Counted from the stretch's first letter, positions 43,309 through 53,054 are shown. The stretch: DNA of 64,000 nt from Haloflavibacter putidus (GCF_006546625.1 NZ_VIAR01000006.1:62001-126000), one strand, 5' to 3'. Program-made: numbers and translations. The notes: generated by a model not told the origin, from the letters alone.

Positions 43309-43441
43309 AAATAATTTACCCACTAAGACTTGTCCGGTTTGTAAACGGCGGTTTACCTGGCGTAAAAAATGGGAAAAAGATTGGGAAAACGTAAAATACT
43401 GTAGCAAAAAATGCACAAACAATCGAAAAAAACAGGATTAG
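43301..43441 (+). CDS. DUF2256 small zinc-ribbon-like protein
   Basis: The 46-residue protein has two Cys pairs ([16 protein letters not shown] and YCSKKCTNN) and the conserved Trp/Lys core of DUF2256. That family is usually encoded next to cryptochrome/photolyase genes, and some photolyases carry it. It overlaps the flavin reductase gene by 8 bp and the cryptochrome gene by 31 bp. The Cys pattern suggests metal binding; its function is unknown. Confidence 0.85.
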   Translation: MNKNNLPTKTCPVCKRRFTWRKKWEKDWENVKYCSKKCTNNRKKQD

Positions 43442-44727
43442 TCTGGTTTAGAAACGACCTCCGCCTTTACGACCAGCAGAGTCTATTCCGCGCAAGCGAA
43501 AACCATGATAGGGTAATTGCTCTGTATTGTTTTGATCCAAGACATTATGCACAAACAAGCTATGGGTTTAAAAAAACCGAACGTTTCCGGGCGCAATTTC
43601 TTATAGAAAGCGTACAAATTTTACAAAAAAACTTAAAAGCGCGTTTAAATATTAGTTTATTGATTTTTCATGAAAAGCCGGAACTTCAAATTCCAAAATT
43701 GGTTCAAGATTATGATGTAAAAGCTATTTACTCACAAAAAGAATGGACGGCAGAAGAATTTGCGGTTTATAAAAAGCTAAAATCTGCTTTGCCAACCGTA
43801 AATTTTCAGTCTTATTTTGATCAATTTTTATATCACCCAAATGACATACCTTATACTTTTAAAGAAATTCCGGCAGTTTACACGCAATTCAGAAAAAAAT
43901 TAGAGAAAACCAGTGTGGTAAGAAAATGTTTCACGCTTCCGCGGAAAAAAGAAAACGCCAATCTATTATCTACAACTTCCAAAATACCAAGCTTACAGGA
44001 TTTAGGTTTAGAAGATTTTAAAAAAGACCCGCGTAGTGCTTTTCCGTTTCAAGGCGGCGAAGATGCAGCTCGGCAACGTATAGACCACTATTTCTGTGAA
44101 AGCAAAAAACTTAGTCAGTACAAAAAGACCCGCAACGGTTTGTTAGGCACAGATTATAGCTCAAAACTTTCGGCTTGGTTGGCAAACGGCAGCATTTCTG
44201 CGCGGCAAATTTATTGGGAAGTAAAAAAGTACGAAGAAAAAATAGAGAAAAATCAAAGTACCTATTGGCTAATTTTCGAGTTGATTTGGCGCGACTACTT
44301 CAAATATATTTCCTTAAAACATGGCAATGCCATTTTTAAATTACAAGGCATAAAAAACCACAACTTAAAGTGGAAAAACAACAAGGAAGTCTTTGAAATT
44401 TGGAAAAACGGACAAACCAATCAAGATTTTGTAAATGCCAATATGAAAGAAATTGCAGCAACCGGTTTTATGAGCAATCGTGGTAGGCAAAATGTAAACA
44501 GCTTTTGGGCTAAAGAATTGCTGCAAGATTGGCGAGTTGGCGCTGCCTATTTAGAAAGTATGCTTATAGATTATGATGTACACAGCAATTGGGGAAATTG
44601 GATGTACAACAGCGGTGTTGGCAACGACCCTCGAGACAGAAAGTTTAACAACAAAAGTCAGGCAGAACGTTACGACGCTTCTGGCAAATACCGACAAACT
44701 TGGCTACAAGATTCTTTATTTTCATGA
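43411..44727 (+). CDS. Cryptochrome DASH / deoxyribodipyrimidine photolyase family
   Basis: The 438 residues begin [20 protein letters not shown], the N-terminal alpha/beta antenna domain. The FAD-binding domain shows [20 protein letters not shown] near residue 246, [20 protein letters not shown] near residue 286 and [18 protein letters not shown] near residue 350, ending [17 protein letters not shown]. These are typical of cry-DASH proteins, which repair cyclobutane dimers in single-stranded DNA or sense blue light. It overlaps the DUF2256 gene upstream and the FeS photolyase gene downstream (ATGA). It contains one copy of the palindromic 14-mer at 43933-43946. Confidence 0.93.
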   Translation: MHKQSKKTGLVWFRNDLRLYDQQSLFRASENHDRVIALYCFDPRHYAQTSYGFKKTERFRAQFLIESVQILQKNLKARLNISLLIFHEKPELQIPKLVQDYDVKAIYSQKEWTAEEFAVYKKLKSALPTVNFQSYFDQFLYHPNDIPYTFKEIPAVYTQFRKKLEKTSVVRKCFTLPRKKENANLLSTTSKIPSLQDLGLEDFKKDPRSAFPFQGGEDAARQRIDHYFCESKKLSQYKKTRNGLLGTDYSSKLSAWLANGSISARQIYWEVKKYEEKIEKNQSTYWLIFELIWRDYFKYISLKHGNAIFKLQGIKNHNLKWKNNKEVFEIWKNGQTNQDFVNANMKEIAATGFMSNRGRQNVNSFWAKELLQDWRVGAAYLESMLIDYDVHSNWGNWMYNSGVGNDPRDRKFNNKSQAERYDASGKYRQTWLQDSLFS

Positions 44728-46259
44728 AAAAATTACGATTACTATTAGGCGATCAACTCAATTATAAACATTCTTGGTTTAAAAAAACCGATAATGACAC
44801 CTTGTATTTTATGGCAGAAATGCGCCAAGAAACAGACTATACAACACACCATATTCAGAAGATTGTTGGTTTTTTTGCCGCTATGCGCGAATTTTATTCG
44901 CATCTAAAAGATAAAGGACATCAAGTAGTTTATTATGAAATTGACGCTAAAGAAAACAAACAAGATTTAGTAGAGAATATTCAGCAGCTTATAAATAAAT
45001 ATGAAATAGAATGTTTTGAATACCAATTACCAGATGAATACCGCTTAGACCAGCAGTTAAAAAACTTTTGTAAACAAACTAAAATAAAAACAAAAGCGGT
45101 AGATACCAAACATTTTTATACGTCTCGAAAAGATTTGCAAAAATTTTACGAAGGCAAAAAAGAAATGGTAATGGAATATTTTTATCGGGATATGCGCAAA
45201 AAACACGGTATTTTAATGCAAAATGCTAAAAACCCAGAAGGCGGCAAATGGAATTTTGACAAAAGCAACCGCAAGAAGTGGACGGGCCAACCAGAAATTC
45301 CACACGAAAAAGGTTTCCGTAAAGATGTATCCAGCATTTTAAAACAAATAGAAAAACAAAACATACGAAGCATAGGTAAAATAGAGGCTAAAAACTATAA
45401 TTGGCCCACAACCCGTAACGATGCCTTAAAAGTTTTGCGGCATTTTTGCGAGAATCTATTAGTGCATTTTGGCGATTATCAAGACGCTTTACATACCCAA
45501 GAGAAATACCTTTTTCACTCCCGCCTGTCTTTTGCTTTAAACACCAAAATGCTATCGCCGCAAGAAGTAATTGAGAAAGCGGTAGATGCTTATTACGCTA
45601 ATGCGGAAACGATAGATATTTCTCAAATAGAAGGCTTTGTTAGACAAATTTTAGGCTGGCGAGAATATATGCGCGGTATTTACTGGAAAGAAATGCCCGG
45701 TTACCGCAGATGTAATAAATTGGACAACCAAAATAAATTACCTGATTTTTATTGGACGGGTACAACGAAAATGAATTGTTTGCATCACACCATATCGCAA
45801 AGTCTGGAAAATGCTTACGCACATCATATACAACGATTAATGATTACGGGCAATTTTGCTTTATTAAACCAAACGCATCCAGATGCGGTAGAAGCTTGGT
45901 ATTTGGGTATTTATATAGACGCGATAGAGTGGGTAGAAATGCCCAATACAAGAGGAATGAGCCAGTTTGCAGATGGTGGCATTGTAGCTATCAAACCTTA
46001 TGTTTCCAGTGGTAACTATATAAATAAAATGAGTAATTATTGCCAGGATTGCAAATACGATGTAAATTCAAAAACCGGAGAAAATGCTTGTCCGTTTAAT
46101 TCCTTATACTGGAATTTCTTAGCAGAAAAACAAGCGTTTTTCAAAGACAATCAACGTATGAGTATGATGCTAAGCCTGCTCAATAAAATGCAGCCGGAGA
46201 CCTTAAAAAAACATCAAGACCGCGCACAAAATATCCTTAAAAACCCAAATAATTATTAA
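44724..46259 (+). CDS. FeS-type prokaryotic (6-4) photolyase/cryptochrome-related protein
   Basis: From the ATG at 44724 (overlapping the preceding stop) the protein has 511 residues. It starts [18 protein letters not shown], the signature of the FeS-BCP group. The FAD-domain blocks are QIEGFVRQILGWREYMRGIY near residue 300 and MNCLHHTISQSLENAYAHHI near residue 350. Later Cys residues (YCQDCKYD and ACPFNSLYW) plus that CLHH Cys give the four ligands for the 4Fe-4S cluster. Members such as PhrB repair 6-4 photoproducts. Together with cry-DASH this makes a broad light-driven repair operon. Confidence 0.92.
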   Translation: MKKLRLLLGDQLNYKHSWFKKTDNDTLYFMAEMRQETDYTTHHIQKIVGFFAAMREFYSHLKDKGHQVVYYEIDAKENKQDLVENIQQLINKYEIECFEYQLPDEYRLDQQLKNFCKQTKIKTKAVDTKHFYTSRKDLQKFYEGKKEMVMEYFYRDMRKKHGILMQNAKNPEGGKWNFDKSNRKKWTGQPEIPHEKGFRKDVSSILKQIEKQNIRSIGKIEAKNYNWPTTRNDALKVLRHFCENLLVHFGDYQDALHTQEKYLFHSRLSFALNTKMLSPQEVIEKAVDAYYANAETIDISQIEGFVRQILGWREYMRGIYWKEMPGYRRCNKLDNQNKLPDFYWTGTTKMNCLHHTISQSLENAYAHHIQRLMITGNFALLNQTHPDAVEAWYLGIYIDAIEWVEMPNTRGMSQFADGGIVAIKPYVSSGNYINKMSNYCQDCKYDVNSKTGENACPFNSLYWNFLAEKQAFFKDNQRMSMMLSLLNKMQPETLKKHQDRAQNILKNPNNY

Positions 46260-46344
46260 ATGGCGTTAAACAGGCGTTAAATTTTTATGTGTGTGTTTAT
46301 TAAAAGCATACATTTATCACACACTAATCCAAAAAAAACCTATT

Positions 46345-46500
46345 ATGAGAGATCTTATTTGGCTAATTGTTGTCCTTTTAATAATTGGATGGCTAGTGGG
46401 TTACTTCGCATTTCCGGATTTAGGAAGTATTATCCACATTTTATTAGTTATTGTTGTTATCTTAGTAATTTACAAATTGATAACCGGAAGAAACGTATAA
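46345..46500 (+). CDS. Small lmo0937-family membrane protein (51 aa)
   Basis: The 51 residues are two membrane helices with a short loop (GWLVGYFAFPDLGSIIHIL) and a basic end. This matches the lmo0937 family of tiny inner-membrane proteins, often stress-induced. The ATG at 46345 is the start since the upstream in-frame reading has no such similarity. Probably one unit with the small lipoprotein that follows. Confidence 0.8.
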   Translation: MRDLIWLIVVLLIIGWLVGYFAFPDLGSIIHILLVIVVILVIYKLITGRNV

Positions 46501-46518
46501 TTTTAAAATTAAATAACC

Positions 46519-46692
46519 ATGAAGAAACTATTTTTATCCCTATTTACTGTAGGATTATTAGCAACCAGTTTTGTAAGTTGTCGTGATCAAACCGCAGCAG
46601 AAGAAGCTGGAGATAATATTGAAGAAGCAGCCGAAGATACCGGCGACGCTATAGATGACGCAGCAGACGATGTGGAAGATGCTGTAGATTAA
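46519..46692 (+). CDS. Small acidic lipoprotein (57 aa)
   Basis: A 57-residue protein with a lipoprotein signal (LLATSFVSC, Cys 21) and a mature part of repeated Ala/Asp/Glu, helical and very acidic (EAAEDTGDAIDDAADDVED). It resembles entericidin-like or stress-related small lipoproteins of Bacteroidota. It is probably co-transcribed with the membrane protein upstream and is followed by a strong terminator. Confidence 0.75.
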   Translation: MKKLFLSLFTVGLLATSFVSCRDQTAAEEAGDNIEEAAEDTGDAIDDAADDVEDAVD

Positions 46693-46707
46693 AATTTTTC
46701 CACCTTG

Positions 46708-46744
46708 GCTGTTTGGAAGTTTCGGCTTCCAAACAGCTTTTTTA
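46708..46744 (+). terminator. Strong intrinsic terminator
   Basis: A perfect 12-bp stem GCTGTTTGGAAG / CTTCCAAACAGC with a 6-nt loop, followed by TTTTTTATTTTT. Confidence 0.92.
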
Positions 46745-46755
46745 TTTTTAGTACC

Positions 46756-47424
46756 ATGAGAAAAACTTTCTCCTTTCTACTTGTTTGTTTTGCGTTCCTT
46801 TCTTTTTTCGCTTGCAAGCAAGAACAAAAAGATTCTTCCAACAAAGAAAACAATACTATTTTACAAAAAATTGCCAACGCTTATGGTTTAAACCAATGGC
46901 AAAATGTAGATAAATTACGCTATACTTTTAATGTAGATAGAGACAGCTCGCATTTTGAGCGCTCTTGGGAATGGTCTCCTAAAACAGGAGAAATTGTATA
47001 CACTACCGCCGATACAACTATAAAATATAACCGAAAAAAAGTTGCAGAACTTCCTAAAATAGATGCAAATTTTATTAACGATAAATATTGGTTGTTGTTT
47101 CCGTTTCAATTGGTTTGGGACACCGGTTTTGAATACGAAGTAATAGAAAACCAAGTTGCGCCAATCTCCGGTAAAAAATTAACACAAATCTGGATTAAAT
47201 ACAGAGACGAGACCGGATACACACCGGGAGATCACTATAAAATTTATATAGATAAAGATTTTAAAATTCAAGAATGGGAATATTTCCCAAAAGGCAGCAA
47301 AGAGCCAAGATTACAAACTACGTGGCAAGATTATACGCAACAAAACGGTATTTTAATTGCCAAAAATCACTTCAATCAAAATAAAAACTTTCAATTGTAT
47401 TTTACCGATGTAAAAATTGAGTAA
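46756..47424 (+). CDS. Conserved lipoprotein (DUF6503-like)
   Basis: From the ATG at 46756 it has 222 residues with a lipoprotein signal (FAFLSFFAC; Cys near residue 20). The mature part is beta-rich with conserved aromatic pairs (YTFNVDRDSSHFERSWEWSP) and resembles a family of Bacteroidota outer lipoproteins I recall as DUF6503. The function is not known. It is directly behind a strong terminator, so it should have its own promoter, which was not identified. Confidence 0.6.
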   Translation: MRKTFSFLLVCFAFLSFFACKQEQKDSSNKENNTILQKIANAYGLNQWQNVDKLRYTFNVDRDSSHFERSWEWSPKTGEIVYTTADTTIKYNRKKVAELPKIDANFINDKYWLLFPFQLVWDTGFEYEVIENQVAPISGKKLTQIWIKYRDETGYTPGDHYKIYIDKDFKIQEWEYFPKGSKEPRLQTTWQDYTQQNGILIAKNHFNQNKNFQLYFTDVKIE

Positions 47425-47451
47425 GCGTTAAAACAAGTCATTTATTATTCC

Positions 47452-47480
47452 TAAATTTGGGGAAATCTGATATATTTTTG
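47452..47480 (+). promoter_or_regulatory. Two -7-like elements before kynU
   Basis: TAAATTTG (47452-47459) and TATTTTTG (47473-47480) both fit TAnnTTTG; the second ends 9 nt before the kynU ATG. Which one is used cannot be told. Confidence 0.45.
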
Positions 47481-47489
47481 AATAATACA

Positions 47490-48764
47490 ATGCAAAACTC
47501 TTCCAAGATAGCCACTTTAGAATATGCTAAAGACCAAGATAAAAAAGACCCATTACAAAGATTCAGGGCAGAATTTAACCTTCCTACAGATGCTAACGGC
47601 AAACCTAAAATTTACCTTTGCGGAAATTCTCTGGGCTTACAACCTAAGTTAGCCCAAACTTACGTACAACAAGAGTTAGACGACTGGGCAAAACTTGGTG
47701 TAGACGGTCATACAGATGCCCAAAACCCTTGGAAACCCTATCACGAATTCTTATCAGAAAGCATGGCCAAAATAGTTGGCGCAAAAGCTTCTGAAGTAGT
47801 TATGATGAATACCCTTACGGTAAATTTACATCTAATGATGGTTTCTTTTTACCAGCCTACTTCCACCAGGTATAAAATTATTATTGAAAGTGACGCCTTC
47901 CCATCTGATAAATATGCGGTAAAATCGCAATTAGAATTTCACGGTTTTAATGCCGAAGAAGCATTGTTAGAATGGACACCGCGCGAGGGCGAAGAATTGT
48001 GTCGTTATGAAGATTTAGAAAAACTTCTAAAAGACAACAAGGGAGAAGTTGCTTTGTTAATGCTGGGCAACACAAATTATTACACAGGTCAAAAATACCC
48101 GATAAAAGAAATTACAGAGCTTGGTCACGCACACAACGCCATAGTTGGTTTTGATTTGGCACACGGCGCCGGAAACATCCAGCCCAATCTGCACGAAAAT
48201 CAGGTAGATTTTGCGGTTTGGTGTTCGTACAAATATTTAAATAGCGGTCCCGGAAGCGTTGGTGGTTGTTTTGTACATGAAAAACACGCCAACAATAAAA
48301 ATTTAAAACGTTTTGCAGGTTGGTGGGGCCATAATAAAGACACGCGTTTTAATATGCGAAAAGAATTTGACCCCATTCCCGGAGCAGAAGGTTGGCAACT
48401 CAGCAATCCGCCAATATTATCAATGGCAGCTATACGCGCTTCTCTGGAAATTTTCGAAAAAGCCGGTTTTGAAAATATCCGTAAAAAATCAGAAAAGCTT
48501 ACCGGTTATTTAGAAAGTCTGATAGAGAACTTGGGCAATAATAAGATAGAAATTATCACTCCCAAAAACCCCGCAGATCGCGGTTGCCAACTTTCGCTAA
48601 AAGTAAAAGGAGCCGATAAAAAATTATTTAACCAACTTAGCGAAGCCGGCGTAATAGCAGATTGGCGCGAACCCAATGTAATAAGAGTAGCTCCTGCCCC
48701 ACTCTATAACTCGTTTGAAGATGTTTATGAAATGGTAGAACGCTTAAAAAAATTATTGGCATAA
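47490..48764 (+). CDS. kynU: Kynureninase
   Basis: The 424 residues (ATG at 47490) belong to the fold-type-I PLP family. Family blocks include LCGNSLGLQPKLAQTYVQQE near residue 47 and the PLP-lysine region FAVWCSYKYLNSGPGSVGG near residue 240. The enzyme splits kynurenine to anthranilate plus alanine, or 3-hydroxykynurenine to 3-hydroxyanthranilate. It is the first gene of a five-gene tryptophan-degradation operon. Its stop overlaps the kmo start by one base (TAATG). Confidence 0.95.
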   Translation: MQNSSKIATLEYAKDQDKKDPLQRFRAEFNLPTDANGKPKIYLCGNSLGLQPKLAQTYVQQELDDWAKLGVDGHTDAQNPWKPYHEFLSESMAKIVGAKASEVVMMNTLTVNLHLMMVSFYQPTSTRYKIIIESDAFPSDKYAVKSQLEFHGFNAEEALLEWTPREGEELCRYEDLEKLLKDNKGEVALLMLGNTNYYTGQKYPIKEITELGHAHNAIVGFDLAHGAGNIQPNLHENQVDFAVWCSYKYLNSGPGSVGGCFVHEKHANNKNLKRFAGWWGHNKDTRFNMRKEFDPIPGAEGWQLSNPPILSMAAIRASLEIFEKAGFENIRKKSEKLTGYLESLIENLGNNKIEIITPKNPADRGCQLSLKVKGADKKLFNQLSEAGVIADWREPNVIRVAPAPLYNSFEDVYEMVERLKKLLA

Positions 48765-50161
48765 TGGCACAAAAAGAACATATACTTATAGTTGGTGCCG
48801 GTTTATGCGGTTCACTTTTAGCTTTGCGCTTGGCGCAACGAGGCTACAAAATTAGTTTGGTAGAAAAACGTCCGGATTTACGTAAAACAGATATTTCTGC
48901 GGGGCGCTCCATCAATTTAGCTTTATCAGACCGCGGTATTAGAGGACTACGATTAGCTGGTTTGGAAGAAAAAATTCAAAAGCTTTGCATTCCTATGCAC
49001 GGGCGAATGATTCACGATAAAAATGAAAATACGTTTTTATCGCCTTACAGCGGTTTGGAAGAAGAATATATCAACTCGATTTCCCGTGGAGATTTAAATG
49101 CACTTTTATTAGATGAAGCCGAGGCCTTGTCTAATGTAAACATTCGGTTTAACCAAGAATGCATCGCTTTAGATTTAGATAAACCAGAAGCATTTTTTAG
49201 GGATTTTACTACCAAAGAAGAACAAAAACTTACCGCAGATGTAATTATTGGAACAGATGGCGCTGGCTCTGTCGTGCGTCAAAGTATGATGCAGGACAAA
49301 GACTTTTTATTTAGTTTTTCGCAAGATTATTTGCAACACGGTTATAAAGAATTGAGTTTTAAGCCGGCAAAAAATGGTGGCTATCAGGTGGAAAAAAATG
49401 CTTTACATATCTGGCCTCGTGGCGAAAATATGCTTATTGCCTTACCTAATCTGGACGGCAGTTTTACGGTGACCTTATTTTTATCGTACGAAAAAGGTTT
49501 ACATAATTTTAAAAACCTTTCCTCTAAAGAGGAAATAGAAGCTTATTTTAAAGAACAATTTCCGGATGCTTATAAATTGATGCCACATCTTGCCGAAGAA
49601 TTTGCAGAAAACCCGGTTGGACCATTAGGCACGGTAAAGTGTTCGCCTTGGACAAAAAACGGTAAAACCCTTTTAATGGGCGATGCCGCGCACGCCATTG
49701 TGCCTTTTTACGGACAAGGGATGAACGCTTCTTTTGAAGATGTAGCGGTTTTAGACCAAATTTTAGATAAAAACTACAGTACTTGGGAACAAATTTTTAA
49801 AGCCTACGAAAAAGCAAGAAAAAAAGATACCGATGCTATTGCAGATTTAGCTATTGATAACTTTGATGAAATGAAAGCCCATACTGCGGCGCCAATTTTT
49901 CAAGAAAAACGCAAATTAGAAACAGCTTTTGAGCAAAACTATCCGGAGCAATACGCTTCAAAATACCGTCTGGTAACCTTTAGGGAAGACATTGGATATG
50001 CCGAAGCTTTAAAAATAGGTCGCACCCAAGACAAAGCCATTTTAAAGTTATTATCTGCAAAAAATTTAGACAACAAACTTAGTTTACAAGAAAAACTTAA
50101 CTTAGTAAAAACCAAAACCAAAAACTTATTGCAAGATACCGGAGTTGTAAAGCAACTCTAG
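48764..50161 (+). CDS. kmo: Kynurenine 3-monooxygenase (FAD-dependent)
   Basis: The 465 residues start with the FAD dinucleotide motif LIVGAGLCGSLLALRLAQRG. They continue with DRGIRGLRLAGLE and ADVIIGTDGAGSVVR, then the second FAD motif LLMGDAAHAIVPFYGQGM near residue 303, all typical of KMO. It hydroxylates kynurenine with NADPH and oxygen. It is coupled to kynU and sends the pathway to 3-hydroxyanthranilate. Confidence 0.94.
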   Translation: MAQKEHILIVGAGLCGSLLALRLAQRGYKISLVEKRPDLRKTDISAGRSINLALSDRGIRGLRLAGLEEKIQKLCIPMHGRMIHDKNENTFLSPYSGLEEEYINSISRGDLNALLLDEAEALSNVNIRFNQECIALDLDKPEAFFRDFTTKEEQKLTADVIIGTDGAGSVVRQSMMQDKDFLFSFSQDYLQHGYKELSFKPAKNGGYQVEKNALHIWPRGENMLIALPNLDGSFTVTLFLSYEKGLHNFKNLSSKEEIEAYFKEQFPDAYKLMPHLAEEFAENPVGPLGTVKCSPWTKNGKTLLMGDAAHAIVPFYGQGMNASFEDVAVLDQILDKNYSTWEQIFKAYEKARKKDTDAIADLAIDNFDEMKAHTAAPIFQEKRKLETAFEQNYPEQYASKYRLVTFREDIGYAEALKIGRTQDKAILKLLSAKNLDNKLSLQEKLNLVKTKTKNLLQDTGVVKQL

Positions 50162-50188
50162 GTAGAATTTCTCTTAAAAAAAGAACCA

Positions 50189-50956
50189 ATGACCAAGCAA
50201 GAAATAGCACAACTTCTAGACCAAGCAGCCAAAGATGCCAAGCCCATTAGGCAGATGGCAGCAGAACATAAAATCTCATTAGATGCTGCCTACGAAATTC
50301 AGCAACTTTCTATCAACAGACGTTTAGATAGAGGCGAGAAAATAACAGGCTTTAAATTAGGTTTTACCAGTCGCGCCAAAATGGAACAAATGAATGTTCA
50401 CGATTTAATCTGGGGCGTTTTAACCGACGCCATGGTTCTGCAAGCTAATGAAGAAGTAGATCTAAAACGGTGGATTCATCCGCGAGCAGAACCTGAAATT
50501 GCGTTTAGAATTTCAAAAGATATCACCGAATCTATCGGGTTAAAAGAAATTACAAATTATGTAGATAAAATGGCGCCGGCTGTAGAGATAATCGATTCTC
50601 GCTACGAAAACTTTAAATTCTCTTTAGAAGACGTGGTAGCAGATAATTGTTCTTCTACCGGCTATGTTGTTGGTAATTGGCAAGATGTAAATGAAAATAT
50701 AGCTGATTTAGATATAGCTTTAAAAATAAACGACGAGGTAGTAGAAGAAGGTAAAACAGCTGCTATTTTATCTAACCCTTTACAATCTGTGGTAGAACTT
50801 ACACGCTTGGCCTCTAAAGCCGGCACAAAAATAGAAGCCGGACAAATAGTAATGGCCGGCGCGGCAACCGCTGCTGTTTATTTAGATTATGAGCAAAGAG
50901 TTGAAGCAGACGTAGAAAAACTAGGAAAAGTAGGTTTTAAAACAAAAGCACAATAA
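50189..50956 (+). CDS. 2-oxopent-4-enoate hydratase / 4-oxalocrotonate decarboxylase-family protein
   Basis: The 255 residues show the hydratase/decarboxylase family pattern: AAYEIQQLSINRRLDRGEKI near residue 33, FKLGFTSRAKMEQM, the metal-binding block RAEPEIAFRI near residue 97 and EIIDSRYENF near residue 132. In 2-aminomuconate pathways this enzyme (AmnE/NbaG type) decarboxylates 4-oxalocrotonate, or hydrates 2-oxopentenoate. The close gene neighbours favour the decarboxylase. Confidence 0.82.
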   Translation: MTKQEIAQLLDQAAKDAKPIRQMAAEHKISLDAAYEIQQLSINRRLDRGEKITGFKLGFTSRAKMEQMNVHDLIWGVLTDAMVLQANEEVDLKRWIHPRAEPEIAFRISKDITESIGLKEITNYVDKMAPAVEIIDSRYENFKFSLEDVVADNCSSTGYVVGNWQDVNENIADLDIALKINDEVVEEGKTAAILSNPLQSVVELTRLASKAGTKIEAGQIVMAGAATAAVYLDYEQRVEADVEKLGKVGFKTKAQ

Positions 50957-50965
50957 AAATCGGCT

Positions 50966-51394
50966 ATGGAAGGAAAAGTAATTAAAGGCAAAGCAAAACC
51001 CCGTGGTAAATATCCACATATTAAACGAGTAGGAGATTTTATATTCGTTTCCGGAACCAGTTCGCGTAAAGCAGATAATAGCTTTGCAGGGGTTGAGGTA
51101 GACGAATTTGGCACTACCAGTTTAGATATAAAAAAACAAACTGCTGCAGTTTTAGAAAATATAGATAGCATATTGCAAGAAGAAGGTGCGAGTTTGAAAG
51201 ATGTGGTAGATGTTACCAGTTTTTTGGTAAACATGAACGATTTTAAAGGTTATAATGAAACCTATGGCGAATATTTCAATCCAGAAACCGGCCCGACCCG
51301 AACCACGGTTGCCGTACACCAATTACCACACCCGCATCTTTTGGTAGAGATAAAAGTTATGGCGTATAAAAAACAAGCTTACGCCGGACATTAA
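50966..51394 (+). CDS. 2-aminomuconate deaminase (RidA family)
   Basis: The 142 residues are one RidA/YjgF domain: [20 protein letters not shown] near residue 17, [20 protein letters not shown] in the middle and the [20 protein letters not shown] ending. The N-terminus and surrounding genes match the 2-aminomuconate deaminase group (AmnD/NbaF), which releases ammonia from 2-aminomuconate to give 4-oxalocrotonate. It is 9 bp behind the hydratase-family gene. Confidence 0.88.
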   Translation: MEGKVIKGKAKPRGKYPHIKRVGDFIFVSGTSSRKADNSFAGVEVDEFGTTSLDIKKQTAAVLENIDSILQEEGASLKDVVDVTSFLVNMNDFKGYNETYGEYFNPETGPTRTTVAVHQLPHPHLLVEIKVMAYKKQAYAGH

Positions 51395-51412
51395 ACACAA
51401 AATTACCCCATT

Positions 51413-52861
51413 ATGACTACGATTCAAAATTACATCAACGGCAAATTTGTAAACCCTAAAGCAGATAAATGGTTAGATAATTACAACCCGTCTGTAGGAG
51501 AAGTTTACGGAAAAATACCTAGCAGCAATGTTACAGATGTAGAAGATGCTGTTTTGGCCGCGAAAGCCGCTTTTCCAAAATGGTCTACCACTACTTTTGA
51601 ACAGCGTAGCGAGATGCTTTTAAAAATTGCCAATGGCATTACCAATCAATTGGTAGAATTTGCCCAAGCAGAATCTAAAGACAATGGCAAACTTTTATCC
51701 TTGGCGCTTAGCGTAGATATACCAAGAGCAATAAGCAATTTTAAATTTTATGCCAATGCTATCACGCAATATTCGAGTAAAGCGCACGAAAGCGTTGGCA
51801 AGCAAACGTTAAATTTTACACTTCGCAAACCGCTTGGCGTGGTAGGTTGTATTTCGCCATGGAATTTACCCTTGTATTTATTTACCTGGAAAATTGCACC
51901 GGCTTTGGCAGCGGGTAATTGCGTTGTAGCAAAACCTAGCGAAATCACACCAATGACGGCTTATTTACTTTCTAAAGTTTGTAAGGAAGCTGGTTTGCCA
52001 GATGGTGTTTTAAATATTATTCACGGTTTGGGAAAAGACGTAGGTCAAGCAATTACCGAACATACACAAGTGAAAGCAATCTCCTTTACCGGCGGCACCA
52101 AAACCGGACAGCAAATTGCTCAAACTGCCGCTCCGTTATTTAAAAAACTTTCGTTGGAAATGGGCGGTAAAAATCCAAATCTCATTTTTGCAGATTGCGA
52201 TTACGGAAAAATGCTGCAAACTACCGTAAAATCTTCATTTGCTAACCAAGGACAAATTTGTCTTTGCGGAAGTAGAATTTTTGTAGAAAAAAGTATCTAC
52301 GCAAAGTTTAAAAAAGATTTTGTAGAAAAAGTAAAAAACCTAAAAGTAGGCGATCCTAAAGATGCCAATATGGATCTTGGTGCCATAGTATCTAAAGAAC
52401 ATCTTGAAAAAATTGAGGGTTTTGTAAAAGATGCCCCAAAACAAAACGCTAAAATACTTTGCGGCGGAAACCGAGCAAAAGTTGCCGGTCACGAAAACGG
52501 TTATTATTTTGAACCTACCATTATTGAAGTAAACTCAAATCAATGCACACTTAACCAAGAAGAAATTTTTGGACCGGTGGTAACAATTATGCCGTTTAGC
52601 AATGAAACCAACGTTTTAGAAATGGCAAACGATGTACGCTATGGTTTATCTGCCACCGTTTGGACCTCTAACATAGATCGCGCAATGCGTTTAAGCAACA
52701 ACTTAGAGACCGGAATTGTTTGGGTTAACACCTGGTTAAACCGTGATTTACGTACACCTTTTGGTGGCGTAAAAGATAGCGGGGTTGGTCGTGAAGGTGG
52801 TTTTGATGCCTTAGATTTCTTTACGGAAGCAAAAAATGTTTGTATAGAATATGAAGTGTAA
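51413..52861 (+). CDS. 2-aminomuconate-6-semialdehyde dehydrogenase (ALDH family)
   Basis: The 482-residue aldehyde dehydrogenase has the NAD-binding block ISFTGGTKTGQQIA, the general base Glu in KKLSLEMGGKNPNLIF and the catalytic Cys in FANQGQICLCGSRIF near residue 281. Its position with the deaminase and decarboxylase genes points to the AmnC/NbaE substrate 2-aminomuconate semialdehyde. It is the last gene of the operon. The two enzymes between kmo and this step (3-hydroxyanthranilate dioxygenase and ACMS decarboxylase) are not in the window. Confidence 0.9.
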   Translation: MTTIQNYINGKFVNPKADKWLDNYNPSVGEVYGKIPSSNVTDVEDAVLAAKAAFPKWSTTTFEQRSEMLLKIANGITNQLVEFAQAESKDNGKLLSLALSVDIPRAISNFKFYANAITQYSSKAHESVGKQTLNFTLRKPLGVVGCISPWNLPLYLFTWKIAPALAAGNCVVAKPSEITPMTAYLLSKVCKEAGLPDGVLNIIHGLGKDVGQAITEHTQVKAISFTGGTKTGQQIAQTAAPLFKKLSLEMGGKNPNLIFADCDYGKMLQTTVKSSFANQGQICLCGSRIFVEKSIYAKFKKDFVEKVKNLKVGDPKDANMDLGAIVSKEHLEKIEGFVKDAPKQNAKILCGGNRAKVAGHENGYYFEPTIIEVNSNQCTLNQEEIFGPVVTIMPFSNETNVLEMANDVRYGLSATVWTSNIDRAMRLSNNLETGIVWVNTWLNRDLRTPFGGVKDSGVGREGGFDALDFFTEAKNVCIEYEV

Positions 52862-53024
52862 AATGCTTTTTTTTCTAAAATAAGTTTAAGTTTTCCCTAG
52901 TACGCAAAATCATCTAGGCTTTTAATTGTATCCGCCAGAATAAATTCCGTACAGAAAATAACGTAGCCGTTTTTTCCTAACAACTTTAATTCTTAAATAA
53001 AGCCACAAATTAGCTTACATTCCT

Positions 53025-53032
53025 TATTTTTG
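53025..53032 (+). promoter_or_regulatory. -7 element TATTTTTG of MutS-like gene
   Basis: A perfect TAnnTTTG match that ends 22 nt before the ATG at 53055. Confidence 0.5.
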
Positions 53033-53054
53033 GAAGCGAAAAAATTAGCTTTCA

